Part shown: positions 54,412 through 62,244 of the stretch, in pieces
How the letters are laid out: each line of letters starts with the position of its first letter
How positions within the stretch are numbered: position 1 is the stretch's first letter
DNA from: Bifidobacterium dentium JCM 1195 = DSM 20436
GTDB lineage: Bacteria > Actinomycetota > Actinomycetes > Actinomycetales > Bifidobacteriaceae
Direction: 5' to 3'
Assembly (NCBI RefSeq): GCF_001042595.1
Contig: NZ_AP012326.1
Span: 2,480,001 to 2,544,000 of the forward strand
Length of the DNA stretch: 64,000 nt
Translations under genes and position numbers: made by a program
Notes under the pieces: generated by a model
Told to the model about the DNA's origin: nothing
Seen by the model: only the letters and a program-made list of their open reading frames with translations
Databases searched by the model: none

Positions 54412-55422
54412 ATGAAAAGCAGTATTCAAGATGTGGCGCAACTTGCGCATGTATCCATTTCGACGGTCTCGCGCTCGTTCACGCGCCCCGATCTGGTATC
54501 GGCAACCACCCGCGAGAAGGTGATGAAAGCGGCCGACGAGCTGAACTCCTCCATCTCCCGCTCAGCGGCGGCGCTGAAGACCGGCCGTGCACTGCGCATC
54601 GCGGTGTTGGTCTCCGGCAGACTCAATCTGTGGTTCAGCTCATCCATCATCGAAGGTCTGAACCAGGTCTTCCACGACGAGGGCTACGACATCTCCATCT
54701 ACCAGATGTCCAGCATCGAAGAACGCCGCGAATTCTTCGACATGTTGCCGGTCCGCCGCAACGTCGATGCCGTAATCGTCATCTCCTTCGACATCGACAG
54801 CAGCGAAATCAAACAGCTCAAATCCGTAAACGTGCCAATTATCGGCATCAACTCGATCCAGCCGGAGGAACGCGGATTCGACGCGGCAGTGCGCATCGAC
54901 GACAAGCAAGGCTCCGAGCTCGCCGCACGTCATCTGATGACGCTCGGGCACAACGACATCGCCTACATCCGCACCGACCGCGATGTGACGTTGCACTTCA
55001 GCGTGCAGGGCCGTTTCGAATCATTCATGGCATGCTGCGCAACCAACGGCATCACGCCGCGCGTACTCGTCACCGACGAAGGCAAGAACAACATCAGCAA
55101 GGTCGTCACGCAGCTGCTGAGCCTCGACCACATGCCGACGGCCATTGCCTGCCAGGAGGACGGCATCGCGGTGCCTCTCCTGTTCCAACTGGAACGCAAT
55201 GGCTTCACCGTGCCGAATGACATTTCCATCATCGGCTATGACGACAGCACCTACGCACGCGACCTCGGCCTGACCACCGTCCGTCAAGAGCCTGTCAAGA
55301 TGGCGCAGGAAGCCGCACGGATGACATTGAGCCTCATCGAAAAGCAGCCGCTTGCGGAACCGTTCACGACGTTCCCCGCGCAGTTGATCGTGCGCTCCAC
55401 CACCGCACGCCTGCACCGATAG
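54412..55422 (+). CDS. LacI-family regulator (MalR-like paralogue)
   Basis: 336 residues. HTH MKSSIQDVAQLAHVSISTVS, hinge SISRSAAALKTGRALRIAVL, effector domain (DAVIVISFDIDSSEIKQL, PIIGINSIQPEERGFDAAVRIDD, SIIGYDDSTYARDLGLTTVRQ). GAGG lies 7 nt before the ATG. It sits in plus orientation between the binding-protein gene and the two permeases of one transporter and most likely controls both. AACGTT operators occur on both sides (54227-54354 and 57091-57104). Confidence 0.92.
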   Translation: MKSSIQDVAQLAHVSISTVSRSFTRPDLVSATTREKVMKAADELNSSISRSAAALKTGRALRIAVLVSGRLNLWFSSSIIEGLNQVFHDEGYDISIYQMSSIEERREFFDMLPVRRNVDAVIVISFDIDSSEIKQLKSVNVPIIGINSIQPEERGFDAAVRIDDKQGSELAARHLMTLGHNDIAYIRTDRDVTLHFSVQGRFESFMACCATNGITPRVLVTDEGKNNISKVVTQLLSLDHMPTAIACQEDGIAVPLLFQLERNGFTVPNDISIIGYDDSTYARDLGLTTVRQEPVKMAQEAARMTLSLIEKQPLAEPFTTFPAQLIVRSTTARLHR

Positions 55423-55486
55423 ACAATCCACCTAAGCGGAATACGACGTCGCCGCGGAAGCGTCGGCAGGCGTTTGAAGACAACAA

Positions 55487-55543
55487 CAAGGCCGCCACCA
55501 CACGTTTGCACAATGTGGTGGCGGCCTTGTTGTCTTCACATCC
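55487..55543. terminator. Bidirectional terminator between LacI and binding-protein genes
   Basis: AACAAGGCCGCCACCACA pairs perfectly with TGTGGTGGCGGCCTTGTT (18 bp) around an 11-nt loop; flanking GAAGACAAC and GTTGTCTTC extend it after a 3-nt bulge. It serves both convergent genes. CCGCGGCACAATATTCAGTTG follows nearer to the binding-protein stop (quoted in part: AATATTCAGTT). Confidence 0.85.
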
Positions 55544-55647
55544 GGCCGCGGCACATAAAGGAGGAAAGGAAATGCCTGCCGCGGCACAATATTCAGTTGT
55601 ATTCAGTCATGGCGAACCCAACCGTTCGACCGGGTCCGCATGCCCTC

Positions 55648-56973
55648 TCAGTGGGCCGCATCGTATTCGGTCTTCCAACCATCCACGAACGCAGTCTTGA
55701 CGGCATTCCAGTCACCGGTGCCCTGAGCGTATTCAAGGAGGGCGGAGCCAAGCTTGTTCTTCCACTCCTCGGACGGCATCATGGTGAAGTTCCAAGAAAC
55801 GGCGGTCTTGCCGGAGTTCTGGTCCTCAACGGCGGCCTGGGTGAGCGGATTGTCGCTCTTGACGTCGCTGAAGGTCTTGAACGGCGTGGTCAGGCCCATG
55901 TCGGAGGAAATGGACTCAATGCCGTCCTTGTCGGTGATGACCCACTTCAGGAAGTCCTTGGTGGCCTTCTTGTCGGCGTCGGAAGCCTTGTCGTTGATGC
56001 ACCAGTAGTTTTCGGAACCAGTGACCAAGCCCTGCTTTTCCTCACCTTTGACGCCGATATAGATCGGAAGCATGCCGAGGGAATCGGCCTTCATGCCATT
56101 CTTGTTGAGATCGGACCACGCCCAGGTACCGTTCTGGTAGAAGGCGGCCTCGCCCAGGGAGAATTCGGAGGTGGCGTCGTCACCGGTCTTAGAACTCAAC
56201 TGAGTCGGCTCGGTGGTGGAATCCTTAAGGTACAGGTCGAAGATCTGCTTGTATTGCGGCAGATAGGTGCCCTTGATGGTCTCCGGTTGCTCGGTGATCT
56301 TGTCTTGCTTGAACTCGTAATACAGCGGCAGGTTGGCCAGATGGGTCTTGAAGCGCCAATCTGAGCTGGAATCGAAACCGGCGGAAGTGAAGGCTCCCTT
56401 GATGCCGAGCTCGTCCTTCTTGGCCTGCATGTCATCGGCAACGGCCTTCAGGGTGTCGAAGTTGTCGATGTCGTCGACGCTCTTGATCTTGGCGCCGTCA
56501 GTGGCGATGTACTTGTTGAGGATGTCCTTGTTGTAGATGATGCCGTAGGTCTCCATGGCATACGGAACGCCGACGACCTTGTCTCCGTCTTTGAGGGCGA
56601 CGGACTGGTCGATGAGCTCCTTATACGGCTCGGTATCGGACATGTCGGCGGTGTAGGACTTCCAATTCTGGTAGCCGACCGGACCGTTGACCTGGAACAG
56701 GGTCGGGGCTTCGCTCTTGGCGATTTCAGACTTCAGGGTCTGCTCGTAGGTGCCCGACGCCGCGGTCTGGACCTTGACTTCGACGCCGGTCTTCTTGGTG
56801 TACTTCTTGGCCAGTGCCTGCCAGGCGTCATTGGCTTCCGGCTTGAAGTTCAAGTAGTAGACCTTGCCTTTGCCATCACTGGAGCTGGAATCCGAGCCAC
56901 ACGCGGCAAGCGTGCCGACGGACATTGCAGCAATGGCGATCATGCCTACCGCCGCCTTGATAGTGCGATTCAT
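55648..56973 (-). CDS. Sugar ABC transporter substrate-binding lipoprotein
   Basis: 441 residues from MNRTIKAAVGMIAI (GAAAGG 7 nt upstream). Lipobox LAAC with C25. Mature part: GKVYYLNFKPEANDAWQALA, VPYAMETYGIIYNKDILNKY, AAFYQNGTWAWSDLNKNGMK and GSENYWCINDKASDADK, a CUT1 binding protein, possibly for alpha-glucosides. Encoded apart from its permeases, with LacI in between. The operator-like TGCAAACGTAAGCA lies 118 bp before the start. Confidence 0.92.
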   Translation of the reverse strand: MNRTIKAAVGMIAIAAMSVGTLAACGSDSSSSDGKGKVYYLNFKPEANDAWQALAKKYTKKTGVEVKVQTAASGTYEQTLKSEIAKSEAPTLFQVNGPVGYQNWKSYTADMSDTEPYKELIDQSVALKDGDKVVGVPYAMETYGIIYNKDILNKYIATDGAKIKSVDDIDNFDTLKAVADDMQAKKDELGIKGAFTSAGFDSSSDWRFKTHLANLPLYYEFKQDKITEQPETIKGTYLPQYKQIFDLYLKDSTTEPTQLSSKTGDDATSEFSLGEAAFYQNGTWAWSDLNKNGMKADSLGMLPIYIGVKGEEKQGLVTGSENYWCINDKASDADKKATKDFLKWVITDKDGIESISSDMGLTTPFKTFSDVKSDNPLTQAAVEDQNSGKTAVSWNFTMMPSEEWKNKLGSALLEYAQGTGDWNAVKTAFVDGWKTEYDAAH

Positions 56974-57090
56974 CATCGAACCTTTCTCTTCCATTCCTAG
57001 CTTCCAGACATCCCGCTGGAAACATGTCTTTCTCGAAGTTGCGTCTTCACGACTCCGGCAACCACCATTGTGCCGCATTTCTCGGTTTTT

Positions 57091-57104
57091 TGCAAACGTA
57101 AGCA
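57091..57104. promoter_or_regulatory. LacI-type operator upstream of the binding-protein gene
   Basis: TGCAAACGTAAGCA, a degenerate form of TGCAAACGTTTGCA; a further half-site TCGTTTGCGACA lies at about 57196. The rest of 57105-57393 shows no gene. Confidence 0.5.
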
Positions 57105-57393
57105 AATCAAGCCTTGCAATTCATCATTTTATGACTTTTCAGATATTTGAAATCTCTTTATTTGCAACACTTTTCTGACATATCTTGTGATGAAATCGTT
57201 TGCGACACACCTTGTTCGCAGACCATCATTCTCCGGCTTTTCCACACATTTGGTTCAATCAAAGGTCATCCTTCGGCCTGGGAATCCGGCGATAAGCAAA
57301 CGAATGCATAGCTATGTGAAGCACATCATCGGGCGTCAAGCACGCATCATACACCGACAGGCAAGCCATCGGCAGAACGGACGACAACGAAAA

Positions 57394-57419
57394 CCCGTAC
57401 GGCATACATACCGTACGGG
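57394..57419 (-). terminator. Rho-independent terminator of the phosphatase gene
   Basis: CCCGTACGG (57394-57402) pairs with CCGTACGGG (57411-57419) and on the minus strand is followed by TTTTCGTTG, 92 bp after the stop. Confidence 0.75.
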
Positions 57420-57511
57420 CGTACCTACGACGTCTCCCTTTCCCGGCCCATAGAAAACATCCTCGGGGCAACCGTTTTGAAAGTGAGCAAAGACCTTTTG
57501 TCTCGCGTATT

Positions 57512-58216
57512 TCAGCAGTTCCAACGCTCTATGACATTGTCACCCTTGTACTGGCTCAGGATGCAGTAATGCGCGGTATCGAGCCGCAGCAGACGGGCGA
57601 AATGCGGGTCGACGCCCAACCATTGCGAAGTAAGGATGCGCAGAATATGCGCATGAGCCACCAGCAGCACATCGTGGCCGACGTTCAGCAACGGCAATAC
57701 CCGTTCGATGGCGTCCCGGGTACGCGCGGCGGCCTCCTCCACGTCCTCGCCCGGACCGTTATGCACGGGAACCTGCTCGCCGGACGGCAATGTCTCAATC
57801 CAATCGCCTTCAAGTCCGGGGTTCAGCGAGCGCGGACCATCCCGCCATACGTCCCAGGCGAAACCGCTAGCCTCGCTGACCTGCTGGCGTGTGCGCCCCT
57901 CGGCGCGACCGTAATCCCATTCGGCGATCTCGGGCAGGATCCTGTAATCGCCGTAACCGGCGAGCGCCGCGGTCTGGCGGGCACGGCGAAGCGGACTTGC
58001 GAACATGCAGCCTGGATCGAAACCGTTCGGGAAGGCCGAACGCAAACGCTCTCCCGCGGATTCGGCCTGTAGTCGACCGGTGTCGGTCAATGGAATATCA
58101 GTGCGTCCGGTATGCTGACCGGATTCGCTCCACACCGTCTGTCCGTGGCGCAACAGCACCAAGCGTCCGGGCGCAACAACGGAAGCGTCCTTGCTTCCAA
58201 CATGATTTTCAGTCAT
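57512..58216 (-). CDS. Histidine phosphatase family protein (phosphoglycerate-mutase-like)
   Basis: 234 residues. RHG signature LVLLRHGQTVWSESGQHTGRTDIPLT with the phosphorylated His near residue 24, R in ASPLRRARQTA, acid EIAEWDYGRAEG, and the second catalytic His in VLLVAHAHILRIL. (The first motif is marked by LRHGQT and RTDIPLT.) It cleaves phosphomonoesters; such actinobacterial proteins are often called phosphoglycerate mutase but the glycolytic enzyme is usually longer and elsewhere. Monocistronic, divergent from the DUF4235 gene. Confidence 0.9.
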   Translation of the reverse strand: MTENHVGSKDASVVAPGRLVLLRHGQTVWSESGQHTGRTDIPLTDTGRLQAESAGERLRSAFPNGFDPGCMFASPLRRARQTAALAGYGDYRILPEIAEWDYGRAEGRTRQQVSEASGFAWDVWRDGPRSLNPGLEGDWIETLPSGEQVPVHNGPGEDVEEAAARTRDAIERVLPLLNVGHDVLLVAHAHILRILTSQWLGVDPHFARLLRLDTAHYCILSQYKGDNVIERWNC

Positions 58217-58356
58217 ATCCCTACTCTAACCGACCCCGCCCATGAACCCCTGCACTTGCTCCCTCGTGTCTTCGGAAATCGCAACATCATTCCGCTACGC
58301 GCTTCGCCCATCCGGATTGGCAGGAAAGCACGTCGATCACGCATTACTATGGAACC

Positions 58357-58725
58357 ATGAGTGAAACGCCAGATCTGGAATCTACAGCGGACCGTGTGGT
58401 AGCGGCCCTGCGCAACATTGACGGGAAAGTGAACGCCAAGCGCGATCAGAGACTGAACGATCCCGATTCCTTCGGTGACAAAATCTTCAAGTTCGCCATG
58501 CCTACGCTGGTCGGACTGGCGTTCGGCAAGGTGTTCGAGATGGCGTGGAAGCAGAGCGTTGGCCGCAAGGCGACCCTTCCCGACGGCACCACCGACGCAC
58601 GCAAGGACGCCATCCTCGGCATCGCCTTCGCCGTCATTTCCGCAGCCTTGGGCGCACTGGTCTCGCAACTGTCCGACCGCGGTTCCAAGGCCATCGTCAA
58701 CCATCGCCACGCCAAGCGCAGGTAG
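58357..58725 (+). CDS. DUF4235 small membrane protein
   Basis: 122 residues. Two membrane segments (FAMPTLVGLAFGKVFEMAW and ILGIAFAVISAALGALVSQL) after a 45-residue charged N-terminus; a basic C-terminus NHRHAKRR. The family is actinobacterial and uncharacterised. Convergent with the GtrA-like gene (8-bp gap), no obvious operon. Confidence 0.85.
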   Translation: MSETPDLESTADRVVAALRNIDGKVNAKRDQRLNDPDSFGDKIFKFAMPTLVGLAFGKVFEMAWKQSVGRKATLPDGTTDARKDAILGIAFAVISAALGALVSQLSDRGSKAIVNHRHAKRR

Positions 58726-58733
58726 CACGATCA

Positions 58734-59324
58734 TCACCGATCGTCCGACTTGCCCTCCGGGAAGATGATTTTGTATACGAAGAAGTAGATCACCATGGAC
58801 ACGCCTCCGGTGATGAACGTGACCAGCAGATTGTATACGGCTGGATCGAACCGTGCCTGCGCCAACGGCAGCCACAGGCCGTTGATGGCGTTGCAGAACA
58901 ATGAGATCAGCACCCATGCGATGAAGTACCACAGTATCTGATATGCCACGTTGCCATGTGATTTGAACGTCACGTTGCGTTGCAGCGGGAAGTTGACGCA
59001 CTGCGCCACGAATGATCCGATCTCATAGCTCAGGAAATATCCAAGGCCACCGCCGATCACCACTTCCCCGGCCGCATTGCGCGCCACCTCATAGCCAAGC
59101 ACATTCCACGAGTAGTCGATGCCTGCGAACGATATCGGAATATGCGGCCACATGAATGCCGTGGAGGCCAGCCCCTCGCCAAACAGATACGGCAGGAACG
59201 TGAACAACGCATATTGCAGCACGGTGACCGCCAGACTGAACAGATAGAACACGCCTATCTGCCAGACCCATTTTGCGGCCTTCGGATGATTCCTCGCAAA
59301 GGTTCGCCAAGGATTGACCGCCAT
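58734..59324 (-). CDS. GtrA-like membrane protein
   Basis: 196 residues with four membrane segments (QIGVFYLFSLAVTVLQYALF, a central one near VVIGGGLGYFLSYEIGSFVA, YFIAWVLISLFCNAINGLWL and FITGGVSMVIYFFVYKIIFP) and the GtrA hallmark QCVNFPLQRNVTFKSHG. GtrA proteins are implicated in moving lipid-linked sugars for wall or teichoic glycosylation. The ATG overlaps the GH2 stop (TAATG) with GAGGTGAG upstream, so it is translationally coupled to a glycosidase, an unusual pairing. It is about 50 residues longer than the common GtrA. Confidence 0.85.
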   Translation of the reverse strand: MAVNPWRTFARNHPKAAKWVWQIGVFYLFSLAVTVLQYALFTFLPYLFGEGLASTAFMWPHIPISFAGIDYSWNVLGYEVARNAAGEVVIGGGLGYFLSYEIGSFVAQCVNFPLQRNVTFKSHGNVAYQILWYFIAWVLISLFCNAINGLWLPLAQARFDPAVYNLLVTFITGGVSMVIYFFVYKIIFPEGKSDDR

Positions 59325-61717
59325 TATCTCACCTCGATTCGAGCCGTGGCCTCACCGTACGGACTGCTTGCCTTCACGCTGAGGATTCCCGTCTCGCAAG
59401 GCCTGATGATGGCCATCGCCTCGCCGTAGTAGGTGTCGGCGGTATCGCTGCGATAGCTACGCTCGTAGTATGGGCAGGCGCTGCCAAAACCCAGGATTTC
59501 GCCGTTTTCCACTTCGATATGCACGTCACCTCGCAGTAATGGTTTGACGGTTCCCGCAACGTCGGCATACATGAACCGCACATATGCGAGCCCGTCACCG
59601 AGCGCGATGCGCTCCGCTTCCGGCACGGCATGCAATCTCGTTTCCTTGCCTGCCGTGGCCAGTGATGTTCTCGCGATTTCCACGCCGTCGGCGTCATACG
59701 CCACCGCCGTCAGACTGCCCGGCCTGTAGACGGCCGTGAATGTCACGCGAGCGTCACGTCCGACACGAGCCGACCCGATTTCACGTCCGTTCAGCAAGAG
59801 TTTCACCCTGGCGGCACGCGCATATACCTCCACTTGCGTGCGTTCACCTTCCTGACCGTCCCACGACCAACTTTCGACCGCATTGGTCATCTTCCAGGCG
59901 GACGGCGAATGTTCACGGCCAAGACCGACCGGCACCACGCCGATCGCAATCGGTTTCAGACCGAATGCGACCTGAGTGTATGAAGCCTCCGCCAAAGGCT
60001 TGCCGGTCAGGTCGAATCGACCGGCGCCCGCACTCACCCAGCCAAGTGATCCGTCGAAGTTCTTGGCATATTCCGCATACTCCTGCGAGCCGATACCGAC
60101 TTCCCCGAGATAATCCATACCGGACCATACGAAATCACCGATCAGCCGCGGATTGCTCTGCGCCAAATCCCAGAATCGCGCCGCATCCGAGCAGAAGGTT
60201 TCCGAGCCGACGATCACGCGATCCGGATATCTGTTCAGGTCATGCCTGTATCGGCGGATGCCGTAGTTGTATCCGGCAACGTCCATCACGGCGAACGCGC
60301 CGCGCGTCTTCCAATCGCAAGGAGGCAAGGTCGCGCCGAACTTCATGAAGTCGGCTCCCATGATGCCTGCGAGCCGATTGAAGAATTCGCTGCCGACCGC
60401 CTTCTTCTTGCCGGAATGTTCGATTTCCTTCATCGCTTTTTCGTCGGTATACACGCCAAGTCCCATGGATGACAGGAAATTGAAGAAGATATTGACGCCG
60501 CAGGTCACTGGTCTGGTCGCATCGAGCCCATGCAGATATTGCGTCATGGCGTCGGTCAGAGCGATACCTCGCGGCTGCGCGGTTTCCGACACCTCATTGC
60601 CGATCGAATACATGATCACGCTCGGATGGTTATAGTCCTTGGCCACCAGATCGGCCAGATCATCACGATAGTTCGCCTCCACTTCGGTGCCGTAGTCGTA
60701 GCGGGTCTTGTGGATGTACCAGCCGTCCACATACTCGTCGAGCATCAACATGCCCAGTCGGTCACAGGCGTCAAGCAACGCCTTGGAACAAGGATTGTGC
60801 GCGGAACGGATGGCATTGTAACCGCCGCCTTTCAGCAACGCCACCTTGCGTTCCTCGGCGGCCGGATATGCGCATGCGCCCAGCAGTCCGTTGTCATGGT
60901 GGATGCAGCAACCACGCAGGATCACACGTTCGCCATTGATACGGAATCCCCGTCGCGCATCACATTCCACCGTACGCACGCCGAAGACCTCACGTTGCTC
61001 GTCATCGCCGAACCGCACCACACAGGTGTAGAGATTCGGCTCATCGGTGTTCCACAGGCGAACATCGGGAATCACGCATTCCTCATGCATGAGATTGCCT
61101 CGCCCATCGAGCCAATCCGACAACGCCTTGAATTGCGCCATGGACCTGCCGTCGGCATCGAGAACGCTCACATATACGACTCCCGGATGGCTGGTGCGTA
61201 CGTCGACCGCGATGCGTCCGGTACGGTAATCGACCGTCGTTATGCGCACGCCGTCGGGCATGATATGTCGCTCCGGCATGACACATAGCCATACCGGACG
61301 ATAGATGCCGGTACCGGAATACCAGCGACAGTTCGGCTGGTCGCTGTTATGCGCTTCGACCGTCAACACGTTGTCGCCTTCGGCTATGTACTCGCTCAGA
61401 TCCGCATAGAAGCCGGAATAGCCATAATCATGGGAGGCGATCAGCCTACCGTTCAATCGTATGCGGGCATTACGGTAGACACCTTCGAACTCGAGCAGGG
61501 TGAGATCACCGGAAGATCTGCGAATGTCGGCGGAAGAGAAATGCTTGGTGTACAGGTAGTCGCGAGCGCTGTACCAGCCGCTGTTCACTCCGGATGGGCT
61601 GTCGGCGCTTTTCGGATCCCACTGCATGGCGTCGTGGGGAATGGTCACCGGCACTTCCTCGGCCTCGGATGCGGCCGGACGGCACGTCCAGCCGGTATTG
61701 AATGGGATTCTGTTCAT
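59324..61717 (-). CDS. GH2 family beta-glycosidase (beta-galactosidase-like)
   Basis: 797 residues from MNRIPFNTGW; eight upstream codons are open but lack support. No signal peptide. Order: jelly-roll sugar-binding domain (1-150, FEGVYRNARIRLNG), immunoglobulin-like domain (150-255), catalytic barrel with acid/base E375 in SIGNEVSE and nucleophile E506 in VIVGSETFCSD, then C-terminal sandwich domains. The family hydrolyses beta-galactosides, -mannosides or -glucuronides; the barrel type (ILRGCCIHHDNGLLG, NAIRSAHNPCS) fits beta-galactosidase best, but I cannot fix specificity. It is third in an apparent GH3-membrane protein-GH2-GtrA operon. Confidence 0.9.
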   Translation of the reverse strand: MNRIPFNTGWTCRPAASEAEEVPVTIPHDAMQWDPKSADSPSGVNSGWYSARDYLYTKHFSSADIRRSSGDLTLLEFEGVYRNARIRLNGRLIASHDYGYSGFYADLSEYIAEGDNVLTVEAHNSDQPNCRWYSGTGIYRPVWLCVMPERHIMPDGVRITTVDYRTGRIAVDVRTSHPGVVYVSVLDADGRSMAQFKALSDWLDGRGNLMHEECVIPDVRLWNTDEPNLYTCVVRFGDDEQREVFGVRTVECDARRGFRINGERVILRGCCIHHDNGLLGACAYPAAEERKVALLKGGGYNAIRSAHNPCSKALLDACDRLGMLMLDEYVDGWYIHKTRYDYGTEVEANYRDDLADLVAKDYNHPSVIMYSIGNEVSETAQPRGIALTDAMTQYLHGLDATRPVTCGVNIFFNFLSSMGLGVYTDEKAMKEIEHSGKKKAVGSEFFNRLAGIMGADFMKFGATLPPCDWKTRGAFAVMDVAGYNYGIRRYRHDLNRYPDRVIVGSETFCSDAARFWDLAQSNPRLIGDFVWSGMDYLGEVGIGSQEYAEYAKNFDGSLGWVSAGAGRFDLTGKPLAEASYTQVAFGLKPIAIGVVPVGLGREHSPSAWKMTNAVESWSWDGQEGERTQVEVYARAARVKLLLNGREIGSARVGRDARVTFTAVYRPGSLTAVAYDADGVEIARTSLATAGKETRLHAVPEAERIALGDGLAYVRFMYADVAGTVKPLLRGDVHIEVENGEILGFGSACPYYERSYRSDTADTYYGEAMAIIRPCETGILSVKASSPYGEATARIEVR

Positions 61718-61751
61718 GATGGTGCTTTCAAAGACGTTCACGAAGGAAGGT

Positions 61752-61800
61752 CGTCATTCGGGCGCAAGAACGATCGTGGCGCCCCTTCGCCCGAACGACG
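61752..61800 (-). promoter_or_regulatory. Hairpin between small membrane protein and GH2 genes
   Basis: CGTCATTCGGGCG (61752-61764) pairs with CGCCCGAACGACG (61788-61800), one mismatch, in the 110-bp gap. It may attenuate or process the polycistronic message. Confidence 0.55.
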
Positions 61801-61827
61801 TCTGACAAATGGCGGAAGGCTGGCAGC

Positions 61828-62235
61828 CTACTTACGTTTACGCATGAACGACGACACCATGAGCATCAGCACGGTGACTGCGGTCAGCACGGTCACCGTC
61901 ATGACCGGATCGAACAGGCTCTGGTCGCCGAACATGTTCAGATTCATGAAATGGCCGACGAACGTATACATGCATTCCATGACGAACGCACACCATGCGA
62001 TCATGCCTATCGCCGGCGTTACGGCAATCAGCCAGTCATTGTCAAGCGGTATGGTCGCGGCCTGCGCAAGCACGACCAACACAAGCGGTGCGATGACCCA
62101 CACGTTGTATGAGCCGGCGGCAACGGCATACATGGCGTAGGCAACCAGTGAGACGATGGCCATCACACCGGCGGCGAGCCCTAGGTAAAAGCCGATAGTT
62201 CTGTCGGAGAACATGGATAGAGTTCTGCTATTCAT
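61828..62235 (-). CDS. Small membrane protein of the GH3/GH2 operon, function unknown
   Basis: 135 residues with four predicted membrane segments (GFYLGLAAGVMAIVSLVAYA; VWVIAPLVLVVLAQAATIPL; WLIAVTPAIGMIAWCAFVME; MTVTVLTAVTVLMLMVSSFM) and a basic tail RKRK. No family recognised. It begins 9 bp after the GH3 stop, with AGGAAT upstream. Placement behind a membrane-anchored glycosidase suggests a helper role at the membrane, which is inference only. Confidence 0.8.
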   Translation of the reverse strand: MNSRTLSMFSDRTIGFYLGLAAGVMAIVSLVAYAMYAVAAGSYNVWVIAPLVLVVLAQAATIPLDNDWLIAVTPAIGMIAWCAFVMECMYTFVGHFMNLNMFGDQSLFDPVMTVTVLTAVTVLMLMVSSFMRKRK

Positions 62236-62244
62236 GATGATTCC

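Noticed and set aside
55474..56364. Plus-strand frame with ATG after the LacI gene
   Set aside because: It runs through the bidirectional terminator and antisense to the binding-protein gene; not credible.
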